Program-made: the position numbers and the translations under genes
Shown: positions 46,817-61,000 of the stretch, in pieces
How positions within the stretch are numbered: position 1 is the stretch's first letter
Layout: every line of letters starts with the position of its first letter
The notes under the pieces: generated by a model
What the model saw: only the letters and a program-made list of their open reading frames with translations
Told to the model about the DNA's origin: nothing
Databases searched by the model: none
Assembly: GCA_008921705.1 (NCBI GenBank)
Contig: VFFE01006811.1
Coordinates: 539,184-603,183, forward strand
Reading direction: 5' to 3'
DNA from: Burhinus oedicnemus
Taxonomy: Eukaryota > Chordata > Aves > Charadriiformes > Burhinidae
DNA length: 64,000 nt

Positions 46817-49800
46817 TACCCATTGGCTATAAAGGAAGATCAGAGCACTGATTTAGGCTGCCTGCCTAAATTTTATGAAGTGAAATTAATCATGACTTGA
46901 TAGGATAGTTCATGCTCTTGGGAAAAGTAACATAAACTTCTGTAAGTACTTCTTTAAGTACGATGCTTAAGTAAATACATAGCCATGAGGATTTAAAGAC
47001 AAAATGTAACTCTCACTACGAAGAGCATGACATTTTCCAATGTATAAACGTTTGACACAGTAGATTAACTAACTCCCTCTTATATACGTAATACAGAAGC
47101 TTCAAAGTGTAACTTTATTAATAATTTCCCCTAATGTATTAAGGATATTTTGGGACTGGAGATACGGCAAAATCATATATTTCCCCATGGTATCACCAAG
47201 GACACATCTACATAGCAAACAGCAAAACAGCTGTAATGATAAAGGAGACTTTCTGTGGCAGTTTAGATATCTTCTTCCATGTTTTCAGAGAATGATTAAA
47301 AAAAAAATTCTATTCCACTCCCTTCTTTGCTGCTTATCTTAAACTGTAAGGTTTTTTTTTTTTTTTTCCATATTGGGAATGTATTTTGCTGCCTTTGTAT
47401 AGCACCTAACACATTGTGGAACTCAGTGTAATGCAAGCAGTAAATAATAACAGTATTTTTGCCTTGGTACAATGATGATTTTAAGACATTTATTCTTGTT
47501 TACTTAAGCAATGGGTAAGCTACAGGACGTTTTTTTTAATGGAGTGAGAAAATACTGAGGACAACAGAAAGATCACCATTACCTTCGTTGGGGGCAGGTG
47601 ATGTTTTTGTAACTGACTGCATTTTAAAATGTAATTGAGTAGGGAATAATAAGCACTGCCTTAACACATTTTTAGTTTAGCTAAGAAGGTTGATTTTTCT
47701 TCTTCTAGTTTGCTATATCCTACTGAAAAATTTATTCCCAATCAAATACAGCATTACCACTGCATTTTTTTTTTATTGTATTAATATGTTCTTAAGATAA
47801 TATGGTTCAGTTCTTTTGGGCCACTTAACCTGTTCTTAAAACATTTGGATATATCATAGCAATCTGCTATGGCTCCCACCAACTTTTTGAATGACTTAAT
47901 TTGATATAGGGCACTATCTCATGTTTCAAGCATCCATAAACACACATGTATTTCAATCCAGATCAGCTGGGCATGAAGTAAAATCCCTATCTCAGCTTGA
48001 GATATCCCTGTCTTACCTACAGTGTTACAGAATGTATTAATGTGAAGGTTGCCTCCACTGTATTATTTCTAACCTTCAAAGCATTACCCTGGACTCGTGT
48101 TGGCCTCAAGCTAGAGAAAGGCCATGACCAAATTCAAGTACCATGATTTATTTACATGAGAGGCAAGGAATGTGACTTTTCAATTAAAGCCATTCCCCAC
48201 AGAGCTGCAGGATCTCATTTACTTGGAATGCAAAGACTTTTTCTTGTGAACTAAACTCCTCCAGATTCAGGGAATGCATTTAGCAGTCTGTAATACTGTA
48301 GCTCTGTTTTTATCACATATCTATGCTTCCTCCTGAAGAGTTAGATAACATGTGTGGATTTTTATTAAGGTGTAAGTCTATATGGCCTGATCCAAAACTC
48401 CTCAGCAAAACGCTGGTCTCTGCTTCAAAGCTAAAGGGACTGATTCTAATCTCACTTAAACTTTTGGCACCATGAAGTTAGTTTTAACATGTACTCATAT
48501 CTGTGATTACTCCATCTCAACTCTCTGCTCCCAAGACTGCAGACTTGTGCAAAGGTCCTGAATGTATCTTTGCATGAAGCTTCAGTCACTCATTAAATTT
48601 CTTCGAGGTAAGATTTTGCATCAGAGACAAATTTCCTTTCTCACGTATTTTCCAATTCACTGTAATCACAACCATGCCAGTCTGGAGTAACTAAAAGCTA
48701 TTTTACTTTCTAGAGTTAAATTTTTGCAATGGCACTAAAAAAAGACTCAAGTATGCTTTCATGCAGTATGAGGGGCAACTAAACCAGTGGGTTAAAACCA
48801 CACCCTTCAATTAACCATTTTTTTCCCCTGCTCATTCATCCCTTCATTCCATTTAAAAGCAGGTTAGGACACATATGGGAGACAAAACCAATGTTTTTTG
48901 GTTTTGTTTTGTTTTTTTCCTTTTGGCAGCTGAAATGAAAGCTATCAGGTGGAAAGGATACTGCTGGCTGAGAGAAGGAACTGGAGATAAGTCACAGAAC
49001 TGTCTGTGGCTTCAGAAAAGCATACTGAAAGTATACCCTAAAATATCAGAGAGTTTCCAGAAGGGCAGTGTTGTCAAAGCACTTAGGATCAGGTGTGAAA
49101 AGATCATTTAAGCACATCATAGTACTGAAGTATTCTCAGATGCTTATAGTATCTTGGTTTGAATCACACCCCTCCCTATGTTTCTGCAATGGGTGGACGT
49201 AGCATTGGTCTGATGGGCTGCATGGATGTGGCTGTAAAATGATTGTACCGACAGTGAGTGTTCAGACATCTTGGTACAGAGCTGGGGATCCAAAGGCTTT
49301 AGGGATTATTATAAAAAACAGAAGTAGTATTTTTAAAGCCAAGGTTGTCTCTGTGCCAAGAGGTTAAACAATCTCAGCACACTGCCCACCCTGAGCTTCC
49401 AGGAACAGCAGGTTCAGACCTTATTTTTTGCACTATTTTGCACAGGGTTTGGACAGTCTTATCATGAGCTAAATCAGTCTTCTAGGGAGGTAAGTCCTGC
49501 AGAAGTGAGTCAGCAGTGATAAGGACGACAGATCACACCCTAGACCAAACAGAGAAGGCCAGGGTGCCATTGCCTTAATTATGCCGTCAAATAAATTCAT
49601 CCCTGAATCTGAATCATCTGCCTGGCATCCAAACCTGAATGAAACATTATTAAGGAGAAAACAGAGCATGACTTTTCCGCTCCATCCCCCTTTCACAAGA
49701 AACAAACACAGAGTGCTGGAGAGTGACTTGGTTATGTTGAAGAATCAGAGTTGAAGCTCCTAACTGAAAAGAAAGAGTGGTCACCACCTCAGCTGATATT

Positions 49801-52800
49801 ACTCCCAGCAACAAGAGAAAGCTTTATGCTTTCAGACCATGTCATGATCTTCGTTAGCCACCTGACAGGCAGAGAGGTTCAGGGAGCAACTACTTAAAAA
49901 AAAGGAAGAAAAAAAAATAGAGGGAAAAATTGCTTTTCTGTTGCTTATAATACAGAAGGACCTTTCTGCTGCATGTAGCTCTATGGATAGTCTTATAAAC
50001 ATGTTAAAAAAGCACTTTTAGTAGAGTAGAGCACAGCTTTAACCTCCCCCAGTGCTAACTGGACGACAACAGATGGAGCAGATGGAATAGTGTCAGAGGC
50101 TGCAGGAGGAGCAATCGGAATGTTGAAGAGTCCCTCAGGCAAGAAAATTCTGTTGAAGTGTAGTTTATGTCTTGGGATTTCATTCAAGCTTAGTTGAACT
50201 TTTAAGACCTGTGGTCCACTCTGACCTCTTAAAAAAATTATCAACAGGTTTGTAACAACTACTGTGTTGCTTCAGTGTGCAGCCAAATCATTCCTACTGC
50301 TTTAGTGACAGACAATCCAGGCTGATGATTTATTTGCTTATTGTGATTTTTCACTGCAGATTTTAGCAACTCATTAAAAAAAGCACATTCCTCATAATGC
50401 AGGATGTACTGAAATTTGCCATCTGCTTCACTCTAAGTATCTATAGGGTTTGGTTGACATCCGGAGCCCATCACTTTTGGCATTGGCTAATCCACAGCCA
50501 TACGCTTTTGACTCCCCTTTTCCTGAATTTGGCATTGTTCTCAACAGGTTTGAAACAAAACCTCCACACCTCCTCACAATTGCTTTTGACCTTTTGGGCA
50601 TCACTAGTGACAAGACTGTGCTTCTGGAGTGTGAAATTAGAGTATTAACCAAGAGCGTGAATCTACTCTTCACACCGCAGAGAGGAGCAGGGAGGCTGGC
50701 AGATGAATCCTCTACTCCCAAAATGTTGGCAGTTGAGACAAAATACCACGAAGTGGGTAAGAAATATATATGCTGGGATGTAACTGTCTGTTGCACCCAG
50801 CCCAGCTGGCACACACTGCACTCCATGCACCAGCTGGCGGGAGATCAGCATCTATCGTAGAAACATTTAAGATGCCTATTAAGCTTTTGGCATAGGCAAC
50901 GGGGACTGTTATCATCTCTCTCCTGGTCTATGGGATCCCTTTGCAGTTTCAGTCCATTTCCTTGGAAAGAAACATCCACATGACAAAACTGTGGGTGCAG
51001 TAGCGCCCAGAGGAAGTACCTGGATAGTGTCCAAGGACTGAATGGCATCTCTAGCTGCTGTACTGCCACCAGCTCTTGCACTCCATTTTGGTAAGCGTTC
51101 TGCTGGATTTCCAGGCACCCAGCAGCCTGCCTACCATGCTGCCTGTCCAGAGACCCCAGCCCTCGGGCTCCTGTGCGTGGCCCTGTGTCACACTCAAGTG
51201 CCAGTACCCCCTCACTGCCCACGGGATGGGGAACTGATTTGTGTTTGCTCGGGGCACTCCCCAGAACATGAGTTTGTTTCTATGGTCCAGTGGTGGAATA
51301 CATGGAGTAGCTACAGAAACCAGTCACTTTTTCTCTTTTAATGTTGCCTTCCATGCTTATCTGATATATAACGGTACTACAGTGCAGAAAGGCATATACT
51401 CCTTGAATTATTGTTGTCAATCAAAGGCAAATCACGCAGTAAATTCAACAGTGACACAAATGACAAATAATTTGGAAGGAAAAGAGAACCAGGACTTTGC
51501 TGCCTACTCAGTACTTTTCCAGGAGACAGACAAAGGACTTCATATTCTTGTACTGTCAGTCTTGCACCTTTTACAAGCACTGACTTAACTAAGAAATCTT
51601 AAAACACCAGAGAATGCTGATAAATATAGCAGCTATTTTATCTGCAGAAGAAGAGCACTGCATATTTCATGTAGCCTGTTAAATGATGTTTTATCTATAT
51701 TAACACTATCTTCCAGGCAGCAACATATCTTTTGTGTCTCTCTCCCTGTCTCTTCCTTTCTCTCACTCCAGAGGGCTAAAATGTTTATTGAGGGAAAATG
51801 TGGTACAAAGAGAAGTACTGGATTGTCACATGACATCACCTTATTTTAAGCAACTCTTAATCCTATGGCTAATTAAAATTTCTTACTGCTCTAACATTTC
51901 TGAAAGGAAAAAATATACCAGATACAATCGCAACTGGATATTAAAATTTGTGTTGTACAAAAATGATTTATGCTAAAACATTTTCCATTTAGATCTTTTA
52001 AAAAACAATGTAAAACCTTTCACATCTAAGCAACAGAAAGCTATTAGTCATGGCCTGAACTGGTTGCTATAATCAGTGTAATTGGGTAACAGTAGTTAGG
52101 TGTACAATTTATAATTTTTCATTATTTTATTTTACTGGTAAGTTGATACGCTCTTTCATTTTTCTCATATTTGTCAATCACATTGTATTCCTGAATTGAT
52201 CCAATTTTGTATCTAGTATCAGCTATGCCAAAAATAATTTAATATCTCTGTCTCAGTCTGTGATTAGTAATTAACATCTTCCACATTAAATTGTTAAGTT
52301 GTTTTTCCATTCTAACATAGCCAAATCCTTAAGGTATTCAGTTTTCAGATATGAACAACAACTGCATTTTGCACAAGAATGCACAAGTCCCTTTTAAAAT
52401 TCCTTCTATGGTCCCATTCAATAAGAAAATACTTTAAAGAAAGCAATACCAACGCATTTCATACAGCTATGAACACCCTTTCATTTAGAAATACCTTGTA
52501 AAAATGGAGGTCTTTATTCTGAATGTTATCTATATTAATAGTGTCTGAAAGTAATTATTGCTAAACCCAGGATGTTCCTTACCTAGTAACCTCAATCTGT
52601 TTTCCTAGTGAAAACTGCCCTGTTCATAAAAGACACAATCACAACAGTGTGGTATTCTACCCTTGGCAAGTTATGAAAGAAGGTCAAGGAGTCAAGGGCT
52701 ACAGAGATGTGTATTTCAGGCAGGCATCTTCCTGCTGGGTTTGAGGTGCCCCAGTATCATTACTGGGGGGAATTACATTGCTTCAGGCCATATCACGAGT

Positions 52801-55800
52801 TTCAGAACTTTTTTCAGATGAATTAGTTTTAATTAAATGAATTACAAAAAGAGTAAATGGAAATTCATCTACAACTCTGTGACAATGCGAATGATTATGC
52901 AAAGAAATCTTTGAGGGCTTCATTGTCATGTAACAGAACATATATATAAAAGATCATATTCAAATAAAACTTGTCTGTAGTTGGAAATTTTGTTGCTTTA
53001 AGAGTTATGATGCATATGAGGAGAAATTCTGTTACACCAGTATACAGAGGTTTATACAGGTACGTGTCTCCCAGTCTGTGATGTGAAATAAGCTAAATCA
53101 GTGTAAGACCCAACACATTTACTAGCAGGCCTATAGCAGCAAAAGTAACATATGTGGACTCAAACTTCATACATGAACTGAGTTTTATGGCTTTCACTCT
53201 GTAAGCCAGGCCTGAAACGCTGCTTGTATCTGATATCTTCATATCAGCAAATCAAAAGGAGGGCTTCTTCATTAATTTTCAACAGATTCCATAAGTACTG
53301 TACATTAAATATATATACATACTGAAGAAAAAAAAAAAGGAATTTTCTTGCATAGTGTTTTAGGTAACTTTTTAGAATATCATGTTCCAGTCACTGCTTT
53401 CCACTATGTCACACCTGCTTATGCCATTTATGACATGTCACACTACACAACCATAATGCAAAGTGACTTATCTAGTGTAACACAAAGTGAGGCATTAACA
53501 AATGTATAAATAGCTTTGGGAGGGAATCAGATTTAGCAAGGAAATTTTGATTACATCAGACAGTTCAGATTTTGATAGACTTTTAGTCAGTTTGCCACAG
53601 AAGTCTATATGTTTGCATTATTCAGTGCAATTTAATATGAATTACAAGATGAAAAATGTAGAGAGACATTCTGGTAAAACTCTGTGCCAGAATGCACTAA
53701 AGAAACATGGGAGCTGTATTTATGGACATTACATATCAAATTCAAAGAACAAAAAAGTCCAAATATCTGGAGACTCATGTCATTTAACAGATCATGGCCC
53801 AATCCTCAAAACATTTAAGCTTATAAATAATTTAACATATTAACAGTTAAGACAATATACAACAGTTATTCTGTTGATGCTGAAGAGACTAAGCAGGTAA
53901 GTGCATTTAAGCATGTGTGGACAAAGCATAATTAGTCTCTTAAGCTTTTCATTGTCTGACATCTTTTTCCCTTCACTTTGCAAAAAAGTACTTTTAGTAA
54001 TTAGGAAAATAAAATAAAGTTTTAAAGTATGGAAATATATGAAAAGATGCTAAATTATGTAAGAAGTGTTGTACAGGAATATACTTTTGTTCAATCAAAT
54101 GAATATTCATAATTATATGGTTACTTTACTTCCATTTTTTATTTGTAACAAGTAATAATCAGAAAATTAAAGAAAGCTTCTCCTCCACATTCCTAGAATA
54201 AATGATTGTAAAAAATGTTGCCCTGAAAGTTTCACTCAATATGTTCTCTACAAAAAATATGCACTGCTGACAGAAAGAGTAAACTGCCCATGAAAAATAT
54301 GTTAGAAAACCAGCTAAATTTAAGCAGAATAAAACCTCAATGAAGAATTTCCATTACATTAAGGTAAATACAGAGATACTATATATTATTAGTTCTGTGA
54401 CATAATTGGAAACTCTCTGGAAAAGATATACATAAAGACACAATGTTTATATAAGCAATCTTTACATTGCTGCCCTGTGATTTAAGACTTTTTTATTGTG
54501 CTACACTAGTACTTCCTTTGCATAGATTTGGATGAAGAATACCTAATACTTTTAGAGCTCTTCCTTGATTACTCCAATGTGCTTTACAGGAAAATATAAA
54601 TTCTATCAGTAAATGTATGGGAAGCCAGCATGTCCTATTCAGATCTGAATTCTGAAATACTTTTAATTTACGTAACATGGCAGTGGTATTTCCATCTACT
54701 GAAAATTACACATATATTTCTGCAATGAACCACTCAAAAGTGACTCACAACAGTTAAGAACTGGTAGAACATGTGTACTTAGCACAATTCTGGCATTGTA
54801 ATTTTTGAGATACATTATATTTCAAATGGCGGAACATTTCTGCACCCATTAGCAGAGCTTGCTTTTTGCAACAGGATTGCATGCACGTCAATTCCAACAT
54901 AGGCTGGAATATAGATTAATACTGGAACCTAAACTAGCAATAACAGGATAAGAAAAAAGAATAACTTCAAATATTCCTTGTACCTAGAAATATTTGAGGT
55001 TTAGCTGTATGTCTGTGGATTAGCAAATAGAAATTAGCTACAGAAAGCCCAACATCCCTCTCGGAAACAGGGGATTAGCTTTACTACAGCAGAGTATTTT
55101 ATCTGATATCAACAGTTAGTATAAATGCAATACAACAGAGAATCAGACTGCACAAAAGTAAAGCACAGGTTTTTTATAACAAAAAAATCATGATAAATTA
55201 ATTTTAACATATTCTAATGCTTTTTCCTTTTTGTAGGTTAATGGGATTAGTTGACTGTCCCTGACTGTCTTTCCATAAATTTGTAAAAGTTTCGGTTTTG
55301 ACAAATAAATACCACTGAAAAACCCAAACCCACGAACGAAACAAAAACCTTTGTAACACTTCTGATCAATTCTGTTAATTCATTCCTTTCTGGGGGATAA
55401 TTTTTCTCAAACTCACATTCCTCCCACATTCTTCTGCACTGCTAAATTTTTCCAAGTAAAGCCATTCTTTGATGCAATGGAGAAAAAAAATTTCTTAGGA
55501 AGTTCCTTAACTATATTTTTCCAGTCATTCAGGCTGCCAAATCATTCCCTTAGGAAAAACGGTGTTATACTTCCAGGCTTTTGAGGGCAGAACCAAAGAG
55601 TTCCTGCTTGCTACAGCGCAACTGTAAACATTACAAAGCTCATCCTGTAGCAGTTAGATCCCATTTTACCTGTAGGACATGAGATACCTTCTACACAGTC
55701 ATTTCATACTATCCACTTTTAATTACAGATCCCATGCATTTCAAACAGGGACTTTCAATTCCCAGGAAGTGGCTCTAGATGATCCTGTTACAGCAAGATA

Positions 55801-58800
55801 AACATTGAAGATAAACCTGAAACTAACATTTCCCAAGTCCATTCCCTGCCCAGTTCTGAAGAGCTGCATCAGAAAGAAATAAAATTTAAATGCATAACCC
55901 AGTTTTGCCTAAAAAGAACAGTTTCTATTTATGTCTTTGAAATTTAAAATTACATAGGCAAAAAAAAGTGATGGGCCTCCAGAATCCCTGAAACAAGAGT
56001 TAAGTAAGCAACATAAGATTCCCAGTTGCAGATATCATCTTGTATTCAACTGATGCCAACTTGGAGTCATTCTTCTTTATTCCAAGCAATGACCTGAGAG
56101 ACCCACACTAGGAAAGAAGGTGTCTGATTTTCCATTTCTTGGGAGAGTAAAAGACACTTCCAGAGGGTCATTCAGATTTCAGGTAGACTTCAAAGAGCAC
56201 AGGTGACAATATGACAAGTATAGTCCCAATTAAAGTCGGGTAGAACAAAACTTGCTTCCTATGTCAAGATTCAGTGTTGAGGTTCACTGGCAGGATGGTG
56301 ACAACAACAAAGACTTTTCTTCTAGCTCTGCAGATGGGGCTGCAGTAGCCAGAAAGAGCAAAATGTTAGGGGCTGATTCATTTAAAACTACCAGAAATGT
56401 GAGGAAAAATACGTGGCAGAATTCACACAGGAATACTAATCTATTGTTTTGCTGAAACATTTTTTAGTTCAATCTGAAGGAGGGGGGTAATTAAGTGTCC
56501 TCATGGTTTGTGCTAATGGAGAGAGGGGACTGATTAGATTATGGCTGTGTGTTTCTGTTAGAGGCAGAGGCACAAAGCCAGCAGGAAAATTATAAAACCA
56601 AAACACAACAAATCTGAAAAGCTATGATACTACTGTACAGGGATTTCTGGCATGGAGAGAATGAAGAGAGCATCCTTGGCACTGCCTGGAAAGAGCCTAA
56701 GAACCACATGGAGGGGAGAGGCTTCTTGGTTTTCCTCCTGCTATCTTGGCAGAAATAGGGTTTTGTATGGAATTTCTGTAAATAGATAGGATTTCATTCA
56801 AAAGCAGTTACTTCTGATCATCATTTTTTTTTCATCCTCATGCAAATAATCCCTGAGACCCTGAATTCTGTTAGAATTGCAGAGTCAAAGGAGGTAAAGT
56901 GTCTTCCTATTCATGTGTGTATAATTACACAGACTTTCATATACATTGCATTTTATTGAAACTGCTACATTTTATCTGTAATATATTTTAATCTATAATC
57001 TAAGAAATACAACAAAAATGGGATTACTGAATCATTTCCTCTGTAAAATTTAAAACCCTTTTACTGTTACTTTTTAAAGCACAGTAAGGCCCAGGGCACT
57101 GTATTGTAACCTTTAGATTTCTTTAACACATTCAAATGGGAATTGGAAACACTTTCATAGCTATGCATGCTATTAAACACTAACCTAATATTACAGCTGA
57201 GTATACATGTAGCAACAGTACAGAGAACAAATTTTGATGTGCTTTTTTTTCAAGAGGATTAGAGTAAGAAACAACTTGTTGTTTAAGCACAGACTTCATA
57301 TTTTTAAAGTAGATTTGCTCAGTTATTTATTTAAGTTTCTTAACAAAAAAAATAACAATGCTGCATTATTCCCATGTCCCTGTTTCCACAATGACATTCT
57401 TTTACTTAGTGTTTCTTTAAAATAGTCTAAAGTAAACAGATTCACAAACAGACACAAATATACGCAGCAACATCTGGTTAGTTATTGCCCTTCTTTGATC
57501 TGGTACAGGTAACAGGGCAAGATGAATGCTTTTTTAAACAGTCTACTACAATTACACTGCCAAAAACATCATATGCTATCTTAAGGTGAGTACTGAGGAA
57601 AAATTATGCTAAAGCTCAAGAAATGTAGTTCAGCAGTCATACTAATTCGATGTAGAGCTCTGTCTTTAAAGCTAAAAGCATATTACATTTCTGATTTTGA
57701 AACATACTGGAATAGTACAAGACTCATTTTATTTCCTATTTCAACATATTCCCTTGAAATGGTAAAATCACTTGGAGTAGCGTCCAAAACTCTGGACACC
57801 TACATCTTTGCTAATAGGCTGAAAAGGCAGTGCAGGTCACAAAATGAGCTGTTTATTCCCCATGAAATCTCTGACCATTTAGGGAAAACACAACCCCATC
57901 CTCCCCCAAATCTCCCAAAAGAGAGCTTCAAATTGGAAATAGTCCAAGATGTTTGATAAGAGGCGCAGCTCAAACTTAAGTGTTGCACGGCTTAACTATC
58001 CCCCGTCTGCTTTGCTGCCTCGTGGGAATTCCCAAGCAAACGCAGCCCATCTGATGCCGGCTGATGCTGCCAAGTGAGAAGCCTGGCGTGGACGATTGCC
58101 ATGTGCCACTGCAGACAAATGCTACTCATCTGTGGCTTGGCTCCACACCTATGGTGGCATTCATATAGCACGATTAAAATTACTGACTACAAATCCAGTG
58201 ATTTAGTCTAGGTAAGGCTGAAAAGTATAAAGCTCTGTGTCAGTTCACTGGTGTGGCTGACCAAAAACAATCCCTGGCAGAACACAGTCTCCCTCATGCT
58301 GGAAGCATTCTGGTGGTGCTGTTGCACTTTGCTGGAAAAGCTCTGATTTCCAAATAAACGAGAATGCTTTACAAGGCATTTCTCATTCATGGTAACAGCA
58401 GGAGAGAAATCAATAGCACATTCATAGCTGATCCCCAGCAGCTCTCATTCTTCCTATTCTAAAAAAAAGAAAGAAAAAAAAAAAAGTGCTGAGGAGTTCC
58501 TCAGTCTGGATAACTTCATTATCTAACACTAGTCCCAATTATAGAAGGTTTAAAAGGTGAACAGAGCCAAGTCTCTCAAGCCACAGAAATTCTGTACTCC
58601 AGTTTATGTCAGGGATGGTGAACACCTCACATCATTGCATTTCTAAGCTACATCTACCTTGAGGAAGTTGTATACTATTATCTTAGTAAGAGCACTGGTT
58701 GGTTATGCTGCAAGTCAACTGATGTGAGGGTAAGACGAACCTTAGGCTCCACCCCAATGTTAAGCTTGTGAGTGAGTGTATGTGACCACCACAAATCTTT

Positions 58801-60229
58801 GTGTCTATACTAGCCTGTGAACTTATGTTAGCTAACATGTATTGCCTTGGTAAGGACAGGACTTATTCTCCCTTCCTGTTTCCCAGTTATTGCTCTTTTC
58901 CCATTAGGGTCATTCTCTCTTACAGCCCTTCTTCACCTTTAGGTGTTCTGAAGCACATTACTATACAACACACCAACACTTTTTCCAATGTTACCACCTT
59001 TCTGTTTTGTACAGAAATTGAGTTCTGCTAACTAATTATCAGTGTGTCCTCATCTGTGTGAGGTTTATTCTTCTTTTTGAACAAAGCAAACATAAGTGAC
59101 TTTGCTCACCTCAGACAATGATTCATAGTTTTCTCTGCTTTCAGAGCACAGACAGATGTGAACTGCTACAGCAGAGGGATTGTGCTATAACTCTTCTCTT
59201 TTATACAATTTGAACCCAGAGTACAACATACTGCTATTCTTCTTTGTATCTACTGCAGCACCTAGAAAGCCCAATTGGCTATGAACTTTTGGTCTATAGG
59301 GTGTTTTATAGTCCCCTAGTAAGAGATCCCAGTTCTCTGAAGCTGAGAATCTTAATGGTCAAGGGAAATCTGTATCCCAAATTTATAAATGAAGAACTAA
59401 GTTACAGAGCACCTAAATGACTTGCTAATATCACTCTCAAGGACCATGACAGGCAGGAAGCTCTAAACTTCATTTCTTAACCAAGAAACATCTTTGACTT
59501 TTTAAGAAAAGTCATCTTGTGTGCTCTGACAGCTTGAGGAGTCTGAATTTAGAGAATTTCCAGCTGATGGTTCTGAGTGTGAGAAATGAGATTTCTTCCC
59601 TTCCAGTGGCAAAATAAGCGGTTCATGCACACAGGGATGCGTGATGTAGCTTCTCTCCCCTTTACCTGGCATAAAGCCATTTGTGCAGTAGATGCAAAGC
59701 AAGAAGCTGAGAAGACTTGAAAAAATTCCAAGACATGGAAAGAGAAACGGTGGCAACAAGGGAGTGAATGGAGAAACCCACAGAACACAGCGCTAGATAC
59801 ACAGGTGTAGCCTCCATGAGTAAAAACACAGCTGGGTGACCCAGTAGCAGCTAGCAGCATACCCTGTGCTCCGATGGAAAAAGAGGAAGCTGTGTCCTTG
59901 CAGCTGTGGGACAGGGCTGTTCTCCTCTCAGTGCAAAGGCAGAGCAGGAATCATGAAGGCAGCAGGGTGGACACTACATTCCTGGTGAAAAGCATTGTCT
60001 TGTCTAAACTTTTTTTTTTTTTCATAAAAGAACAAAACCCGTGCTTACGCCCATTATAAGGCATTATTTCTCTAAACAGAAACTGCTAAAGAAGAAAATT
60101 TAGTTAGAGAGAATCTTCTTGGAAATACTTTGATCTCTGATACTTTCCATCTTGCGTTTAAAAGAAGCTGAAAACGTGATTTTATTTATGCATGGTGACT
60201 CAACAGAGCAGTTGGCAGTGCATGCTCTC
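46817..60229. other. Long non-coding stretch, no gene seen
   Basis: Thirteen kilobases of AT-rich DNA with no recognisable gene or transposable element. T16 lies at 47352-47367, a TTTTG-rich tract near 48890-48917, and an A-rich tract at 58461-58485. A POU octamer ATGCAAAT lies at 56840-56847. The subregion 50000-51350 is somewhat GC-richer and has longer open frames on both strands; see its separate entry. Frames at 57606-57956 (116 codons) and 59549-59860 (103 codons) match nothing I know. Confidence 0.55.
50000..51350. other. Cluster of overlapping open frames, unidentified
   Basis: Open frames of 83 (49993-50244), 132 (50428-50826) and 125 codons (50845-51222) follow one another on the minus strand; frames of 136 (50450-50860), 99 and 115 codons lie on the plus strand. 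I recognise no domain in any of them. The spacing of the minus-strand frames could mean an old degraded coding element read towards lower coordinates. It could equally be a patch poor in stop codons by chance: for 64 kb I estimate that a handful of frames this long arise at random. Confidence 0.2.
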
Positions 60230-61000
60230 TGAAGGACGGCCTCCTCCTCTCGGCCGCTCAGGAGAAAGCCTGGCTGCACTAGAGCCCGGGGAGGCAGCGC
60301 TGTGCTCCCCCCGGGATGATGGCTGGGGCTGTGCCGCACAGAGCTGGGCTGCCTCTTACCACCACCTACCACGGCTGGAGGGGCATAAGCCTGTAGATGG
60401 GTGCTGTTGGATGGAGCAGAGTCTTCTTGAGGAAGGGTACGCGGATCGAGGAGGGACCAGGCCACGGAGAAGCCACTGGGGCAAGCGGGTGAGGAGGGCT
60501 TAGCGGTCCCATGGGCTGGGGCTGCCTATACCCAGGCGTGGTGTGCCAGTGCGGCAGCTCCTGCCACCCCTTTCTCTCCCCTGAGGTCCTGTCACTCTCT
60601 GGGTGCCGAACTGCCTCCCGCCGTGTGGTGGCCGCAGCATGATGGGACACGTCCACCCCACAGCAGCAGCACAGCTGCCGTGCCCTGACTTCCAGAAGAA
60701 GTCCTGCCCCTGCCTGTGGTCCCCGGAAGTCCCACCCCTCTTCCGGTCACGTGGTCTGTTCACCCCACCTCTTCCCACCCTGGGGCGCCATTTTGTAAAA
60801 CTTCACACGCAGGTATTCTCTGGCAGGCCTGTGATTGGCTGGCGAGACCAGATGTCCCGCCCACTATACCCAGAAGTACCTCAGGGCAGGGAGCCCTGCC
60901 TACCGTAAGCTCACGGGTGCCATTTATGACATCATAACCCATGTGTTCTCATACTGCCCAGCGACTGGCTCGTTGCTATTTTTTGGAACTGACGCACCCA
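60230..61000. promoter_or_regulatory. CpG-rich candidate promoter
   Basis: About 35 CpGs by hand count in 770 bp at roughly 60% GC, in sharp contrast with the CpG-poor flanks. Motifs typical of broad vertebrate promoters cluster in its second half: ETS sites CCGGAAGT (60723-60730) and the inverted CTTCCGG (60740-60746), the E-box CACGTG (60749-60754), a YY1-like GGCGCCATTTTGT (60784-60796), an inverted CCAAT box GATTGGCT (60833-60840), a CRE-like TGACATCA (60927-60934) and another CACGTG (60999-61004). Direction of transcription is unclear; such promoters often fire both ways. No exon with a recognisable product is attached on either side. Alternatively it is a CpG-rich enhancer or an orphan island. 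Confidence 0.45.

Noticed and set aside
60192..60503. 103-codon plus-strand frame in the CpG-rich block as a first coding exon
   Set aside because: GC-rich sequence has few stop codons by composition, minus-strand frames are equally long here, and no known motif is present.
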